DNA from: Naumovozyma dairenensis CBS 421
Lineage: Eukaryota; Ascomycota; Saccharomycetes; Saccharomycetales; Saccharomycetaceae
Direction of reading: 5' to 3'
DNA: 64,000 bases
Assembly: GCF_000227115.2 (NCBI RefSeq)
Contig: NC_016480.1
Location: 372,001-436,000, forward strand
This document shows positions 10,282 through 19,762 of this stretch, piece after piece; within the stretch, counting starts at the first letter, position 1; each line of letters opens with the position of its first letter. Below the pieces are notes generated by a model that saw only the letters and a list, made by a program, of their open reading frames with translations, ran no database searches and was not told the origin of the DNA. Position numbers and translations under genes: made by a program.

Positions 10282-11592
10282 TTATTCATCTTTCACTTGG
10301 GACTGTGACTGTTGTAGTTGTAGTTGTTCTTGTTGTTGTTTTAAGAATCGTTCTCTGAGCATTTCTTTAATTTCTTGCTTTTGTTTAACGTATTCTTCTG
10401 CTCTTCCTAATGAAGAGTCTACTACATCAATTACGTTTCTGACGACATCTAATGATTCTTTGGCTAAGATTAATACTTTCCCATTTGTACTTATATAATT
10501 TGAACTTGAATTTAGAGTTGGTTGATTTTGTTCGGAAGTTGCAGCTGGAGTAGAGAAGAAAGAATTGTTAACACTTATTGTCCAATTTGTGGGTAAATTA
10601 AGCAAAGTTTCTCTTACTTGAGTTCTTGCAGGTTCCGGGAGTGAACTTCCTGTGTATTTTGATACTAACGAATAAACTTTTTTGATAGTCCCCACTATTT
10701 CCATTTTAATTATTGTTGATTGTTCATCATAGTCTTTTGATGGTTCATTTGCATCAAAATATTCTTCATCGTCATCGTCCTCATCGTCTTCAGAATCTGT
10801 AGCTGATGATGTATCATCATTTGATTTTTTAGTTATATTTTTAGGATGTCGTATATGGTGTCTATTACCATTATTATGATTAGTAATGTGTGTAGTTCTT
10901 GCGACTTGTTCTTCTGTGACCATATCTTGTAGGTAAGAGACTTTATCAGATAATTGTTTATTTGCTAATTTTAAAAGATGAAGACAAGCAATCAAACTTT
11001 TTTTAGATTCAATGGACATATTCAACTTATATTCCTTTAAATTGTCTTTACTTTTAGCGATTGCCTCAGAAATCTTTTGTCTTTTTGAGATTCGAAAGTA
11101 TTCTTCTTCGTTATCTGATTCATCATCATCATCTTCTTCGTCTTCGTTATCATTTTCAGAGTCGGTATAATTTTCTTCATATGCGTCGTCTAATAATCTT
11201 GCAATGGAAGATACTCTTTTTTTACTATTAAAATCGTCATAAAATGTGACGACATTTTTACAAACTCTATCTAATAACGTTTCAGTTTCTTGCTCTTGTT
11301 CTTGTTCTTGTTCCTGTTCTTGTTCATTTTCATTTTCATTTTCAGAATGGGGATCCTTGTCAGATATTTCAATGTTAGCTTCATTACTTATTCGTCGGTT
11401 ATCAAGATTGTTATTTGTAGCGTCAACTTCCGTAGTAGGCTCGATGATATTTTTAATGGAAAGGACAGCAGCATTACTGTTAGTTCTAGTACGATTAGAA
11501 TGCCGTAATACGCCCAATACTTCTGCGGCTCTAACTTCCTCTTCAGATAGATTTCCATGCTTAGTTATAGATGAAGGAGGTGAGGACGACAT
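10282..11592 (-). CDS. OPI1: Transcriptional repressor of phospholipid genes Opi1
   Basis: Opi1 represses inositol/choline-regulated genes. It is held at the ER by phosphatidic acid and by Scs2, and moves to the nucleus when phosphatidic acid falls. The 436-aa protein (about 404 in S. cerevisiae) shows the N-terminal LSEEEVRAAEVLGVLR block (residues 15-30, the Sin3-interaction region), the basic RQKISEAIAKSKDNLKEYKL stretch (about 171-190, the phosphatidic acid-binding region) and the leucine-rich LHLLKLANKQL segment (204-214). A FFAT-type motif, EYFDANE, is at 277-283, and the C-terminal AKESLDVVRNV activator-interaction region is present. Poly-Glu/Gln repeats extend the N-terminal half. It neighbours APM2, as in S. 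cerevisiae (YHL020C-YHL019C). Confidence 0.96.
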   Translation of the reverse strand: MSSSPPSSITKHGNLSEEEVRAAEVLGVLRHSNRTRTNSNAAVLSIKNIIEPTTEVDATNNNLDNRRISNEANIEISDKDPHSENENENEQEQEQEQEQEQETETLLDRVCKNVVTFYDDFNSKKRVSSIARLLDDAYEENYTDSENDNEDEEDDDDESDNEEEYFRISKRQKISEAIAKSKDNLKEYKLNMSIESKKSLIACLHLLKLANKQLSDKVSYLQDMVTEEQVARTTHITNHNNGNRHHIRHPKNITKKSNDDTSSATDSEDDEDDDDEEYFDANEPSKDYDEQSTIIKMEIVGTIKKVYSLVSKYTGSSLPEPARTQVRETLLNLPTNWTISVNNSFFSTPAATSEQNQPTLNSSSNYISTNGKVLILAKESLDVVRNVIDVVDSSLGRAEEYVKQKQEIKEMLRERFLKQQQEQLQLQQSQSQVKDE

Positions 11593-11835
11593 CTCTTATT
11601 CTTTTATATTTGTATGTCTCTGTAATTGTATATCTCTTCCCTTGTCTTGGCAAAGTAAATGATATAAGATGACTTATGTTTATACTGAATATTGCCCAGT
11701 ATTCATACGTATAGTTAGCTAACTACTGAGAAAACAACTAACATCTTATCCCTAACAATTTTGTTGTTCTTATGGAATCCCATATCCTATGAAAAATTCT
11801 ATTCTATATTTCATCAATTAATCATATGGCAACAG

Positions 11836-11844
11836 TTTCACATG
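11836..11844 (-). promoter_or_regulatory. Candidate Ino2/Ino4 element (UAS-INO) of OPI1
   Basis: The minus strand reads CATGTGAAAC, a 9/10 match to the inositol/choline element CATGTGAAAT. It lies about 245 bp upstream of the OPI1 ATG. Opi1 inhibits Ino2, so this would close a feedback loop, as described for S. cerevisiae OPI1. Confidence 0.5.
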
Positions 11845-11929
11845 TCAAAAACAAACGTACGTACAGTTTCGAAAACAACCAGATTACGTACGCATACACA
11901 CACGCACACGTCCGTTTGCGCGTTCGTTG

Positions 11930-12186
11930 TTTTGATTTTCAATTTTCTCCGAGGGGAGCTTACCCTGGCTTCTACTTTCTAGGGATTCTCAACAAAGTTT
12001 CCGTGCGTTACCCGCAGTGGGCTGTCTCGCAGTGGACTCGGCTTTTAGCTCAAGTGTACCCGGCTGTACGTAGCGGTACGCCCTTTCTTCACACGTGACC
12101 CTGTACGCGACCGGGTCCCCTGGAAGTTCCACGGCGACTCCATAAATGTTCCCCGGAGGTGTATAGTTCAACATTTTAGCCGCCGA
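11930..12186. other. GC-rich island between OPI1 and APM2
   Basis: About 250 bp that are clearly GC-richer than the surrounding DNA, with many short inverted repeats (for example GGTACG/CGTACC and CCGGGT/ACCCGG). It contains a CACGTG box (12093-12098) and ends in a perfect Ume6 URS1 site. Short open frames exist but match nothing I recognise. I compared it by eye with yeast RNase P, MRP, SRP and U1-U5 RNAs and found no convincing match. It could be a regulatory region or an unrecognised structured RNA. Confidence 0.35.
12177..12186 (+). promoter_or_regulatory. Perfect URS1 (Ume6 site)
   Basis: TAGCCGCCGA matches the Ume6 binding site exactly. It lies about 590 bp upstream of OPI1 and 100 bp past the APM2 stop codon. 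Ume6 recruits Sin3-Rpd3, and both Ume6 and Opi1 act on phospholipid genes in S. cerevisiae, so OPI1 is the more likely target. Confidence 0.5.
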
Positions 12187-12286
12187 GCATCAGCTGTGTC
12201 TACAACACTTATAACCTCCATAAAATTTAGACTATTTAAAGTATGTCTGTGCAATATATATCAATGAATGCGACGGTCTATGTTGC

Positions 12287-14305
12287 CTAAACTATGTATG
12301 CATATTCTTCATCACTGATGGTCTTATATCGAACCCAGGGGAAAGATTGGTACTGTAATTGTGGCTCTTCAATCTTCAAATACTCAATCTTTAACCCGCT
12401 ACACGTATAATACGGTATTTCAAAATCTATCTTCAATAGGTTCGGTGATCGTGTTCGTTTTCGTAAATCTTTATCCTTCCGCTCTTCTTTCGTTTTCCTT
12501 GCATGTGTTCCCGTGGCTTCTTGACTACCCACATCTTCTTCTTCTTCTTCGGCTTCTACTTCGGCTTCCACTTCGTCTTCATCCTCGTCATTGTGATGAT
12601 GTATCTTTTTATACAATTCTTCCAATTTAGGTCCCTCTCTTAACGGTGGTGGATTCATTGAGGTTTTCATTTCCTCTTGCAATCGTTCATATTCTTCTTC
12701 ATTGAATATGGGGAACTCTGCCATCATAGACATAGTAACTTCTCCATGTCCACCTTTCATTGATCCAATTTCCCAAATTAGAAAATTATCACTTAAATTA
12801 AATAATACTTTACCCTGGTCACATTTAAATTTGATTTGTTTACTTAAATCAATTCTATATTCTTGAAAAAGTCGTTCAATGGGGATTTTTAAATTTAATT
12901 TCGATGTATTATTTGTAGTCTTGAAATGTGTCTCAATAATAACATGAATTTTCAATTTATATTTAGATAACTTCGGTTTAATATCAAACAGTTTCAATTT
13001 AATGACTGGTAAATCTTTAACATGTCTTTTCAATTCATACTTACATAAAAGAAAATCACCATCGGGCGGTATAAATTCAATCTCTTTCTTCCTATCTCGT
13101 TCATCGTGATTCTCATTCTCGTTTACATTTGCATTATCATCGCCATCGTCGTCTTCTGCACTCTGTAAATGTAACGAATCTAAACTAACACATTGATGGA
13201 AATGTGCATTGGATAAAAATTGTGAATCATTTTGTAATATCTTATTAATTGATATCTTCAATTTGGGCATCCCAGAAAGATAACATTTACAAACAATCTC
13301 TCCATGAATTAAATTCTTCCTTATTAAACCCTTCTCAAAATCCATAAAATATTCTACTTTCTCAATAACATCTAGGAAAAATTCATTCTTTGCATAATGA
13401 ATACCTTTAGTTCTCCACGATATGGGCATTATCGTTGTCTTGGCAATATAACTATTCATATAAATATCATTATTACCTTCACCAAGAGTTCCAAGTTCTA
13501 TATCGGTATCGGTATCGGTATCTTGTCTATTACCACCACCAATACGTAATCTGGTACCATCTAACACTTTATCTTTATTCTTCTTTATCGTTTCCAAAAT
13601 TTTATCCTTTTCTAATTTCGTTAAATTGGACAAGTTCAATCCAGCACCAGCACCAGTACCAACATTGTCTGCTTGTTTCCCTTTCGCTTTTGATTTTTCA
13701 TGCTTATGCTTGTGTTTATGCTTTCGTTTATGCTTATTATCATCGTCGTCATCACTACTAACCTCATCATTACCATCAATCCTACTTCCATCATAATTTA
13801 GTTCAGGTAAATTAATCTTAACACGAATATAATCTTTAATTAAACTGGAATCAGTGAATTGAACAATACCAAAATCTAAACTTTCATCAAGCAATTCCAT
13901 AACCAATAAGAAATTATCAATCAATAACCCCTTATCTAATTTAGTAACGTTCAAATAACTCTTCAATAATTTATAAAATTCTTCCAAATATGAGAAGATG
14001 ATCATTAAACTATTCATTGAATTATTCTCAATTATGGAAACAAAAATTAATGAATCTCTCTTAATATGAAGAAATTGCCAACCACAATTTCCTCCTCCCC
14101 CATTAGTACTATTACTCATACCATAATCATTTGTATTTAATATTGGTAAAACCTTGCTATCATCATTATTGTGAATTTCATTCTGTTGTTTCCTGTATAT
14201 TTCTTGAAATTTTAATAATAATTCGAAATTATTACCTATTGATCGAATATTCTTGTTTAAAATCGGTTCTAAATTCTCATCCAAGATAAAGATACAGGAT
14301 GACAT
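12287..14305 (-). CDS. APM2: AP-1-type clathrin adaptor medium chain Apm2
   Basis: A mu-type medium chain of an AP-1-like clathrin adaptor, which acts in sorting between Golgi and endosomes. It is 672 aa (S. cerevisiae Apm2 about 605). The N-terminal longin-like domain starts CIFILDENLEPI. The mu homology domain begins near residue 285 (SWRTKGIHYAKNEFFLDV) and runs to the C-terminus, which ends in an aromatic stretch with FPWVRYKT. Two low-complexity insertions enlarge it: a His/Lys repeat after an Asp run (about residues 185-205) and a Glu/Asp/Arg-rich insert near residues 570-620. The start is the ATG at 14303-14305. OPI1 lies next downstream on the same strand, as in S. cerevisiae. Confidence 0.94.
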   Translation of the reverse strand: MSSCIFILDENLEPILNKNIRSIGNNFELLLKFQEIYRKQQNEIHNNDDSKVLPILNTNDYGMSNSTNGGGGNCGWQFLHIKRDSLIFVSIIENNSMNSLMIIFSYLEEFYKLLKSYLNVTKLDKGLLIDNFLLVMELLDESLDFGIVQFTDSSLIKDYIRVKINLPELNYDGSRIDGNDEVSSDDDDDNKHKRKHKHKHKHEKSKAKGKQADNVGTGAGAGLNLSNLTKLEKDKILETIKKNKDKVLDGTRLRIGGGNRQDTDTDTDIELGTLGEGNNDIYMNSYIAKTTIMPISWRTKGIHYAKNEFFLDVIEKVEYFMDFEKGLIRKNLIHGEIVCKCYLSGMPKLKISINKILQNDSQFLSNAHFHQCVSLDSLHLQSAEDDDGDDNANVNENENHDERDRKKEIEFIPPDGDFLLCKYELKRHVKDLPVIKLKLFDIKPKLSKYKLKIHVIIETHFKTTNNTSKLNLKIPIERLFQEYRIDLSKQIKFKCDQGKVLFNLSDNFLIWEIGSMKGGHGEVTMSMMAEFPIFNEEEYERLQEEMKTSMNPPPLREGPKLEELYKKIHHHNDEDEDEVEAEVEAEEEEEDVGSQEATGTHARKTKEERKDKDLRKRTRSPNLLKIDFEIPYYTCSGLKIEYLKIEEPQLQYQSFPWVRYKTISDEEYAYIV

Positions 14306-14570
14306 CTTGTCTTTCAGAGCTTGGTTATATTATTCTGATCTGATCTGTTCTCTTTCTTTTTTTTTTTTTTTTTTTTTACTTGTTTCAAGCTTCTTTAATT
14401 ACGTAGTTACGTAGATACATTTTACATATAAATCTACAATCGCGTTTCCATGCTTATCACACTTTTAGCACTTTTAAATCTATGAAAAGACAACTGTCAT
14501 GAATTCATTTAGTCAGACCAATAAATACTAGTACAACAAGCTAATCTCTGTGTGTATATAGGTAAGAATT

Positions 14571-14963
14571 ATGTATAATAAAATTGTTAAAGTGAAACCT
14601 ATTCCAATTGATCCTAAGAATCTATCATCAAAATTATCAGATTTGAAACTGTCACCAAATTGGAAAACAATACCTCCTCTTGAAAGCAAGGATTCAAACA
14701 TAAAGATAGGTCATAAATTGGTAAGAGAAACAATTAAATTCAAAAACTTCGAAATAACATGGGCATTTTTGAATCAATTAGCAATGAGATGCCATCTTTG
14801 GGGTCATCATCCAACTATTTCTACTACTTATAATAAAGTTGATTTACAATTATTTAATCATGATTTAAATATGATTACTGACATTGATTTGAAATTGGCA
14901 TCTAAGATTGAATCATATATAAATCTATATAATCAGGCATCTCAGGAAATAAAAAAAGAATAA
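14571..14963 (+). CDS. Pterin-4a-carbinolamine dehydratase-like protein (YHL018W type)
   Basis: A 130-aa protein of the pterin-4-alpha-carbinolamine dehydratase (PCD/DCoH) fold. It carries the family core: aromatic/His positions in AMRCHLWGHHPTI (around residues 81-93), then YNKVDLQLFNHD and a C-terminal DLKLASKIE helix. The HHP motif holds the expected catalytic histidines. The closest S. cerevisiae counterpart is YHL018W, a mitochondrial protein of unclear role; yeasts do not make tetrahydrobiopterin, so the true substrate is uncertain. It is divergent from APM2 across about 265 bp containing a long T run, as in S. cerevisiae. Confidence 0.88.
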   Translation: MYNKIVKVKPIPIDPKNLSSKLSDLKLSPNWKTIPPLESKDSNIKIGHKLVRETIKFKNFEITWAFLNQLAMRCHLWGHHPTISTTYNKVDLQLFNHDLNMITDIDLKLASKIESYINLYNQASQEIKKE

Positions 14964-15069
14964 TCATAGTTAATTAATATTTATGTATAAACTAACTTAT
15001 ATATATATACCTTCGCCTTTGCGAATCATAATTACATGGCTCTATTATTGTAATAATTTTATAGGGAGT

Positions 15070-15873
15070 TTAAACACTAACCTTGGTGGCATCACTACCA
15101 TTCGAAGATAACTTCTTCTCAAGTTTATCAAATTCCTTTAATGCGATTTCCTGTTGGGGATCCAATAGTTGAATAACTTCTTTAACCTCATCAACATAAT
15201 GCATTAACATAGATTCAATACCATACTTCAACGTAACTTCACTTGATGAACAAGATGAACAAGAACCTTTCAATCTTAAATATACAGTCCCTGTCTTGGA
15301 ATCCCACCCCAAATAATCTACATCCCCACCATCTTCCAAAATAGCAGGTCTAATCCTCGTATCAATCAATTCATCAATAATCTCACTAATCTCTTCAGCT
15401 TCTTCATCATATTCAAATTTCGGTGTATTAATATTATACCCACCTCCAGCTTTCTCACTCAATTCCTTCACAGTAAAGAAATCATCAGAAATGACATTTT
15501 CCCCGGATTTCAAATGCTCCAATAATATCCTCACCACATCAGGACGTAATTGATTCCAATCAATCATACTATCTTTATTAACTGAAACAAAATCATCACC
15601 AATCATCAATGATTCAGCTCCAGAACATTCCAAAAATATTCTTTCAGCTAACTTACAATTATTAATCAATGTAGTGTCTGTGTTTTTAATAACGATGCTC
15701 TTGGATCCTGGCGTCTGGAATAATTCTCCATCTACTGACAGAAATTTCAATGCATGTTCATTTGGTGTGGTTAAGACATTTATGTTTAACCATCTACGGA
15801 AAGTTGGCAGTAGTGAACGACTTTGGCCCTTGGTAAACATTATACCGTTACGTGAAATCACTGATCTGAACAT
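15070..15873 (-). CDS. NFU1: Mitochondrial iron-sulfur scaffold/transfer protein Nfu1
   Basis: Nfu1 helps deliver [4Fe-4S] clusters to mitochondrial enzymes such as lipoate synthase and succinate dehydrogenase. The 267-aa protein (256 in S. cerevisiae) starts with a basic, Ser-rich presequence (residues 1-30), followed by an N-terminal Nfu domain and a C-terminal NifU-type domain. That domain has RPAILEDGGDVDYLGW and the cluster-binding CSSC at residues 205-208. Its neighbours here are the YHL018W homologue and DUR3. In S. cerevisiae NFU1 is YKL040C on another chromosome, so this position looks like retention of the other duplicate track. Confidence 0.95.
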   Translation of the reverse strand: MFRSVISRNGIMFTKGQSRSLLPTFRRWLNINVLTTPNEHALKFLSVDGELFQTPGSKSIVIKNTDTTLINNCKLAERIFLECSGAESLMIGDDFVSVNKDSMIDWNQLRPDVVRILLEHLKSGENVISDDFFTVKELSEKAGGGYNINTPKFEYDEEAEEISEIIDELIDTRIRPAILEDGGDVDYLGWDSKTGTVYLRLKGSCSSCSSSEVTLKYGIESMLMHYVDEVKEVIQLLDPQQEIALKEFDKLEKKLSSNGSDATKVSV

Positions 15874-16366
15874 CTTTACTCTATATATATGTGTGTATGT
15901 CTGCGTGTGTATATGTGTGTGTGTATCAAATATTTGGTTTTGTTCTTAAAATTATAGATAGGTAGGTATCACGCCAACAAGAACGTTATTCTTGTTTTTT
16001 TATGTTGGTATATATACTGAATATGAACATCAAGATCAGAAAGTGTGCATAAATATAATCAGTGATGATTCATTCGATGATGTTAATCATTCGATGTATT
16101 GAAAATTACATAGCAATTTTCCTCTAAAGGATGAAATTTCCTAGGAATTTAAGTTTACACTGTAAAAACGCTATAGGCTGACTAATAGTGAAATTAAACA
16201 AAATGCGCCAGTGTCATAAATAAGTAAATGTCAGTGTCGCAATATGATCCCAGGACACATATACACTTGTAACTCTGTAAAGAATAATAACAATAGAAAT
16301 AATGATGTTTATAAATGGACTTATATGTACATATGCAGCTTTGATTCATTCTTAGGCCTCCGCTAT
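15874..16366. other. NFU1 upstream / DUR3 downstream spacer
   Basis: This contains the NFU1 promoter and the DUR3 3' region. A GT-rich microsatellite is at about 15887-15925. The PTM1/YHL017W gene found near this place in S. cerevisiae is absent, and no relic of it was recognised. Confidence 0.5.
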
Positions 16367-18589
16367 CTATCCTTCAATAACGTCATCTAAATTGTTTTCG
16401 AGTGTTCCCAGCCTACTCGTCTGCTTATGTATCTTGGCACTCATTTGACTCTTCACCACATGTAATTCTTCTGGATTATCATTTTGCCACTCTCTGAGCT
16501 TATAAGTTTGACCGCTTAAATCCCAATATATCCCACGACATGTGGTATATATACCATGCCTACCTTCATATAAGGGATATACACAAACGCAAAACGCACT
16601 AATGAATATCCAAATTATCATGACAACAACCCAACCAGTGAAAAACCTTTTACTGAAAATATAATGTGTACCATACATAGGCATGGGCCAAACAACCAGA
16701 AATGCTAATGCGAAAAATATACATAGAAAATACGCAATTTTTAAACCTTTAGCTAATTCTTGTTTTTCTTCTTCTAATTCTCTTTGTGCAACCGTGGGAT
16801 TTACATCCTCCAAAATACTACTCATTATAGTCCTCACAGCTTGTATTTTATCATTATTATTATTAGTATAATCAGCATCATTTGTAACATCATTTTTCAA
16901 CGATTTCGAAGAGGATGACACAGATTCTATATCTTGGACTACTATACCATCGATATCTTCTAAATCTTTAGCAATTTCTTCAGTTTCATCAACCCTACTA
17001 ATAGTTTTCAATATTTCCCAATCAAAATTCTGTGGTTTGAAAACATAAGTTAAAATAGGAATGAAAATGCCAGGTGATAACAAGGCAACAACATTACCAG
17101 CAATCATTGGATAATCCATGAACGTAGTATCAATAGTTAGATTTGTAAATAACGATTTAGTACAAACTAACCACGACATAATTGCTAATCCAGTCCCTAA
17201 AATCGGTGAAATAATAGCAGCATGAATATTCTGTTGTTTCCAACATAATGTCAATATGACAGGTAGCACAGCACTTGAGATGATAATACCCATAATCTCA
17301 TATAAATAACCAACACTCACTCCGCCAGCATTAAGTCCAACTGCAAACGCACTCATTGCTACACCGAAGAAAATACATGCTCCATGTGATGATAAGATCA
17401 ATTGTTTCCCTGTTGCTTTGGGGTTAATGTAAATTCTGTAGATATCATATGTAAACACTGATGAAACGGCTATTAATTCAGCTGACATGGCAGATGTGAT
17501 AGCCATGAAAACCATCAACAATGTCGCAACAGCACCACCTTTACCCAACACAGTAATAGCTGCTGCAGGTAAAACTAATCCAGCTGTTACTTGGGATGAT
17601 GATAAGGGATCAGGATAAGTGGGGAAATTTGGTAATGTTTCCACAGCAAGACATGCAAACCCCATAGTCAATGAAACTAAACATGGGATTGAAAACCATG
17701 AAAGACCGCCCATAACGTATCCTGGCATACTTGCTGCTGGTGATGCAGAAATTGCCTTATTCCAATATCCATTATCTAAAAATACTGTACCAAAATTACC
17801 AACCAAATTAATAACAAGGAAAATCCCTGAAGTTCTTGATGACATGGTCATATATTCACCACCTGCATTACCCGCGACTGGATGTCTCTTGGCTGCTTCT
17901 CTAACTAAATCATAAACTTTACCTGGGGAACCTAATACATCACCTGTAGCAAACACTTTGAAGGCAAATATCATGACAATAATAATGATAACAATAGTAT
18001 GCAAATAATCAGTTAAAAAAGTGGCTTTAATACCTCCAAATAAAGTGTAAATAATAACACCAACAGGTAGTAAGAAACATGCTGCAGTGGCACTCATTCC
18101 AGTGATATCACTAAACACAGCGGATCCCGAGGTCAATAGCATTGCAGTAACTAAAATATTAGTAGCTAAAGCATAAAAAAGGAAACAAATATGACCGTAT
18201 TTCCCATAACGAGCTCTTACAATTTCTAAATAAGTATGTGCATTAGGAGCCTTTTGTTTAGTCTTAATGGCAATGATAGCGAATGCGATAATTTGGAAAC
18301 ATGCTCCGGCGCTATAGCTATATCCACCAAACATACCACCGGTATATTGTTTGGAGACTGAGGTTAGCAAGGTGGAGCACCAAATCCAACTTGATACTAC
18401 TGCTGCGGCAACAAGTCCTGTTTTCACTGATCTACCTGCTGTAGAGAATTCTTCGGCAGATATTATTTCCTTTTGATAACGACGTAACATGTATGTCACT
18501 AGGACCATACCAAAAGCAAATACTGCACCGAGACCTAAGATGATTGCGTAGCCTGCACCTTGTGGTAAGATTGGTTTAAATTCACCCAT
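16367..18589 (-). CDS. DUR3: Plasma membrane urea/polyamine transporter Dur3
   Basis: A 740-aa sodium:solute symporter-family transporter; Dur3 (735 aa in S. cerevisiae) imports urea, and also polyamines, at the plasma membrane. About 15 hydrophobic segments are visible, starting with the conserved GYAIILGLGAVFAFGM and followed by STAGRSVKTGLVAAAVVSSW. A hydrophilic Asp/Asn loop follows residue 540 before the last membrane segments and a cytosolic tail. The start is the ATG at 18587-18589. It is divergent from RPS20, the same neighbour as in S. cerevisiae (YHL016C-YHL015W). A GATAAG cluster upstream suggests nitrogen catabolite control. Confidence 0.95.
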   Translation of the reverse strand: MGEFKPILPQGAGYAIILGLGAVFAFGMVLVTYMLRRYQKEIISAEEFSTAGRSVKTGLVAAAVVSSWIWCSTLLTSVSKQYTGGMFGGYSYSAGACFQIIAFAIIAIKTKQKAPNAHTYLEIVRARYGKYGHICFLFYALATNILVTAMLLTSGSAVFSDITGMSATAACFLLPVGVIIYTLFGGIKATFLTDYLHTIVIIIIVMIFAFKVFATGDVLGSPGKVYDLVREAAKRHPVAGNAGGEYMTMSSRTSGIFLVINLVGNFGTVFLDNGYWNKAISASPAASMPGYVMGGLSWFSIPCLVSLTMGFACLAVETLPNFPTYPDPLSSSQVTAGLVLPAAAITVLGKGGAVATLLMVFMAITSAMSAELIAVSSVFTYDIYRIYINPKATGKQLILSSHGACIFFGVAMSAFAVGLNAGGVSVGYLYEIMGIIISSAVLPVILTLCWKQQNIHAAIISPILGTGLAIMSWLVCTKSLFTNLTIDTTFMDYPMIAGNVVALLSPGIFIPILTYVFKPQNFDWEILKTISRVDETEEIAKDLEDIDGIVVQDIESVSSSSKSLKNDVTNDADYTNNNNDKIQAVRTIMSSILEDVNPTVAQRELEEEKQELAKGLKIAYFLCIFFALAFLVVWPMPMYGTHYIFSKRFFTGWVVVMIIWIFISAFCVCVYPLYEGRHGIYTTCRGIYWDLSGQTYKLREWQNDNPEELHVVKSQMSAKIHKQTSRLGTLENNLDDVIEG

Positions 18590-18864
18590 ATCTTTTTTCC
18601 TCTGTTATTAAAAAATAGTTATTATGATACGATTTAGCGTCGTTTTTTTCCCAATTGAATAATTTTTGTGTTGTCGTGCTTAATTACGAGCTGACTAGAA
18701 TCAGAAATTGGCTTAAGAGGATACTCTATTTCGACACCAAAAGATGAGATCTTATATATACATTTTAATCATCTTATGAAGAGCGTCGAAATTTTTGGTG
18801 TAGCCGTTCTGTAGTAGTAGATCCATTACTACTTTAGACATCTCTATGATTCATTTTTTTTATA

Positions 18865-19010
18865 GATAAATTTAGTACAATAAAGGGAATCATCTAGCAT
18901 TGATAAGATCTTGCAAAAACTGATTATAAATTGAATTTCCTACGTCTTTGGAATGCTTCAGGATCTTATCCATAGATAAAGTATTATATAGATAAGAATT
19001 TCAAGATAAG
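18865..19010. promoter_or_regulatory. GATA-factor site cluster upstream of DUR3
   Basis: Six GATAA cores lie within 146 bp: 18865, 18902 (GATAAG), 18965-18970 (GATAAG on the minus strand), 18975, 18991 (GATAAG) and 19005 (GATAAG). They sit 275-420 bp upstream of the DUR3 ATG. Clusters like this bind Gln3, Gat1 and Dal80 in nitrogen-regulated yeast genes, and S. cerevisiae DUR3 is under that control. Confidence 0.7.
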
Positions 19011-19475
19011 ATTGTTACGGTATGCCCGTACGCAGAGTCAATACGCCCTTAAAAGAAAAAAATCAGTCTGTGCGTTTTGCTCTTAGCGAGCCTCAAACTA
19101 GTAAGGAAAACAAGACAAGCTTTATCAATTCTTTTAGTTCTCCCCCTCATTCAAATGTAAAAGAGGCCATTGGCTAGTTACTTCAGAATTACCTCTTCAA
19201 ATAATAACTCTTTATGACATAAGGATTATAAGATGATAGAAATGTGTTCATAGTTTATAATCTAGAGGTATAGCAAAAGTGAGTATATAGGATATTAGAT
19301 GAAACAAAAACTATCCTATTTTTTGTTTGCTTAGTACCAAATAGATTATCATCATTGAGGTAAGAGGTGGACAGGTATGAAACCAATTTTTTATATCTAA
19401 TCACACCCTAAGTTCTTCTTGATGTAAAGTTAGTTTACATATATTTGCATATTATCTGAACCCCGATTTAGGATT

Positions 19476-19485
19476 TAGCCGCCCA
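19476..19485 (+). promoter_or_regulatory. URS1-like site
   Basis: TAGCCGCCCA fits the relaxed Ume6 consensus TAGCCGCCSA. It lies between DUR3 and RPS20, about 890 bp from the DUR3 start and 280 bp from RPS20. URS1 controls some nitrogen catabolic genes in S. cerevisiae; a role here is a guess. Confidence 0.35.
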
Positions 19486-19515
19486 AACAAAAGATAGTCA
19501 CAAAATTTTACTTGA

Positions 19516-19528
19516 ACACCCGTACATT
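19516..19528 (+). promoter_or_regulatory. Rap1 site of RPS20
   Basis: ACACCCGTACATT matches the Rap1 consensus closely. It lies about 235 bp before the RPS20 ATG and is followed by A-rich sequence, the usual layout of a yeast ribosomal protein promoter. Confidence 0.75.
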
Positions 19529-19762
19529 CTTTTAATAAAAAAAATAAAAAAGATGGAAAAAGTGAAAACGTAAACTAAACTGACAGCGAAATGTCAACAA
19601 AGCTCTGGGACTCTGCTTCAGGCGCGCATGCAACTACACACTAGCTGATGGAACAATGACTGAAAGATGAGGTTTAAAACATTCAATCTTCCAAGGTTAG
19701 CCAGAAATTCTTGTAAGACAATTGGAAAAGAGAACCAAGAACTCATAAAAAGGTATATTACA

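Noticed and set aside
11246..11662. 138-codon plus-strand open frame with poly-Ser/Cys
   Set aside because: It is the reverse strand of the Glu/Gln repeat in OPI1 and starts at a non-supported codon; it is a shadow of a real gene.
11989..12174. Protein-coding frames in the GC-rich island
   Set aside because: Frames are open on both strands for about 60-90 codons, as expected from GC-rich sequence with few stops, and match no family.
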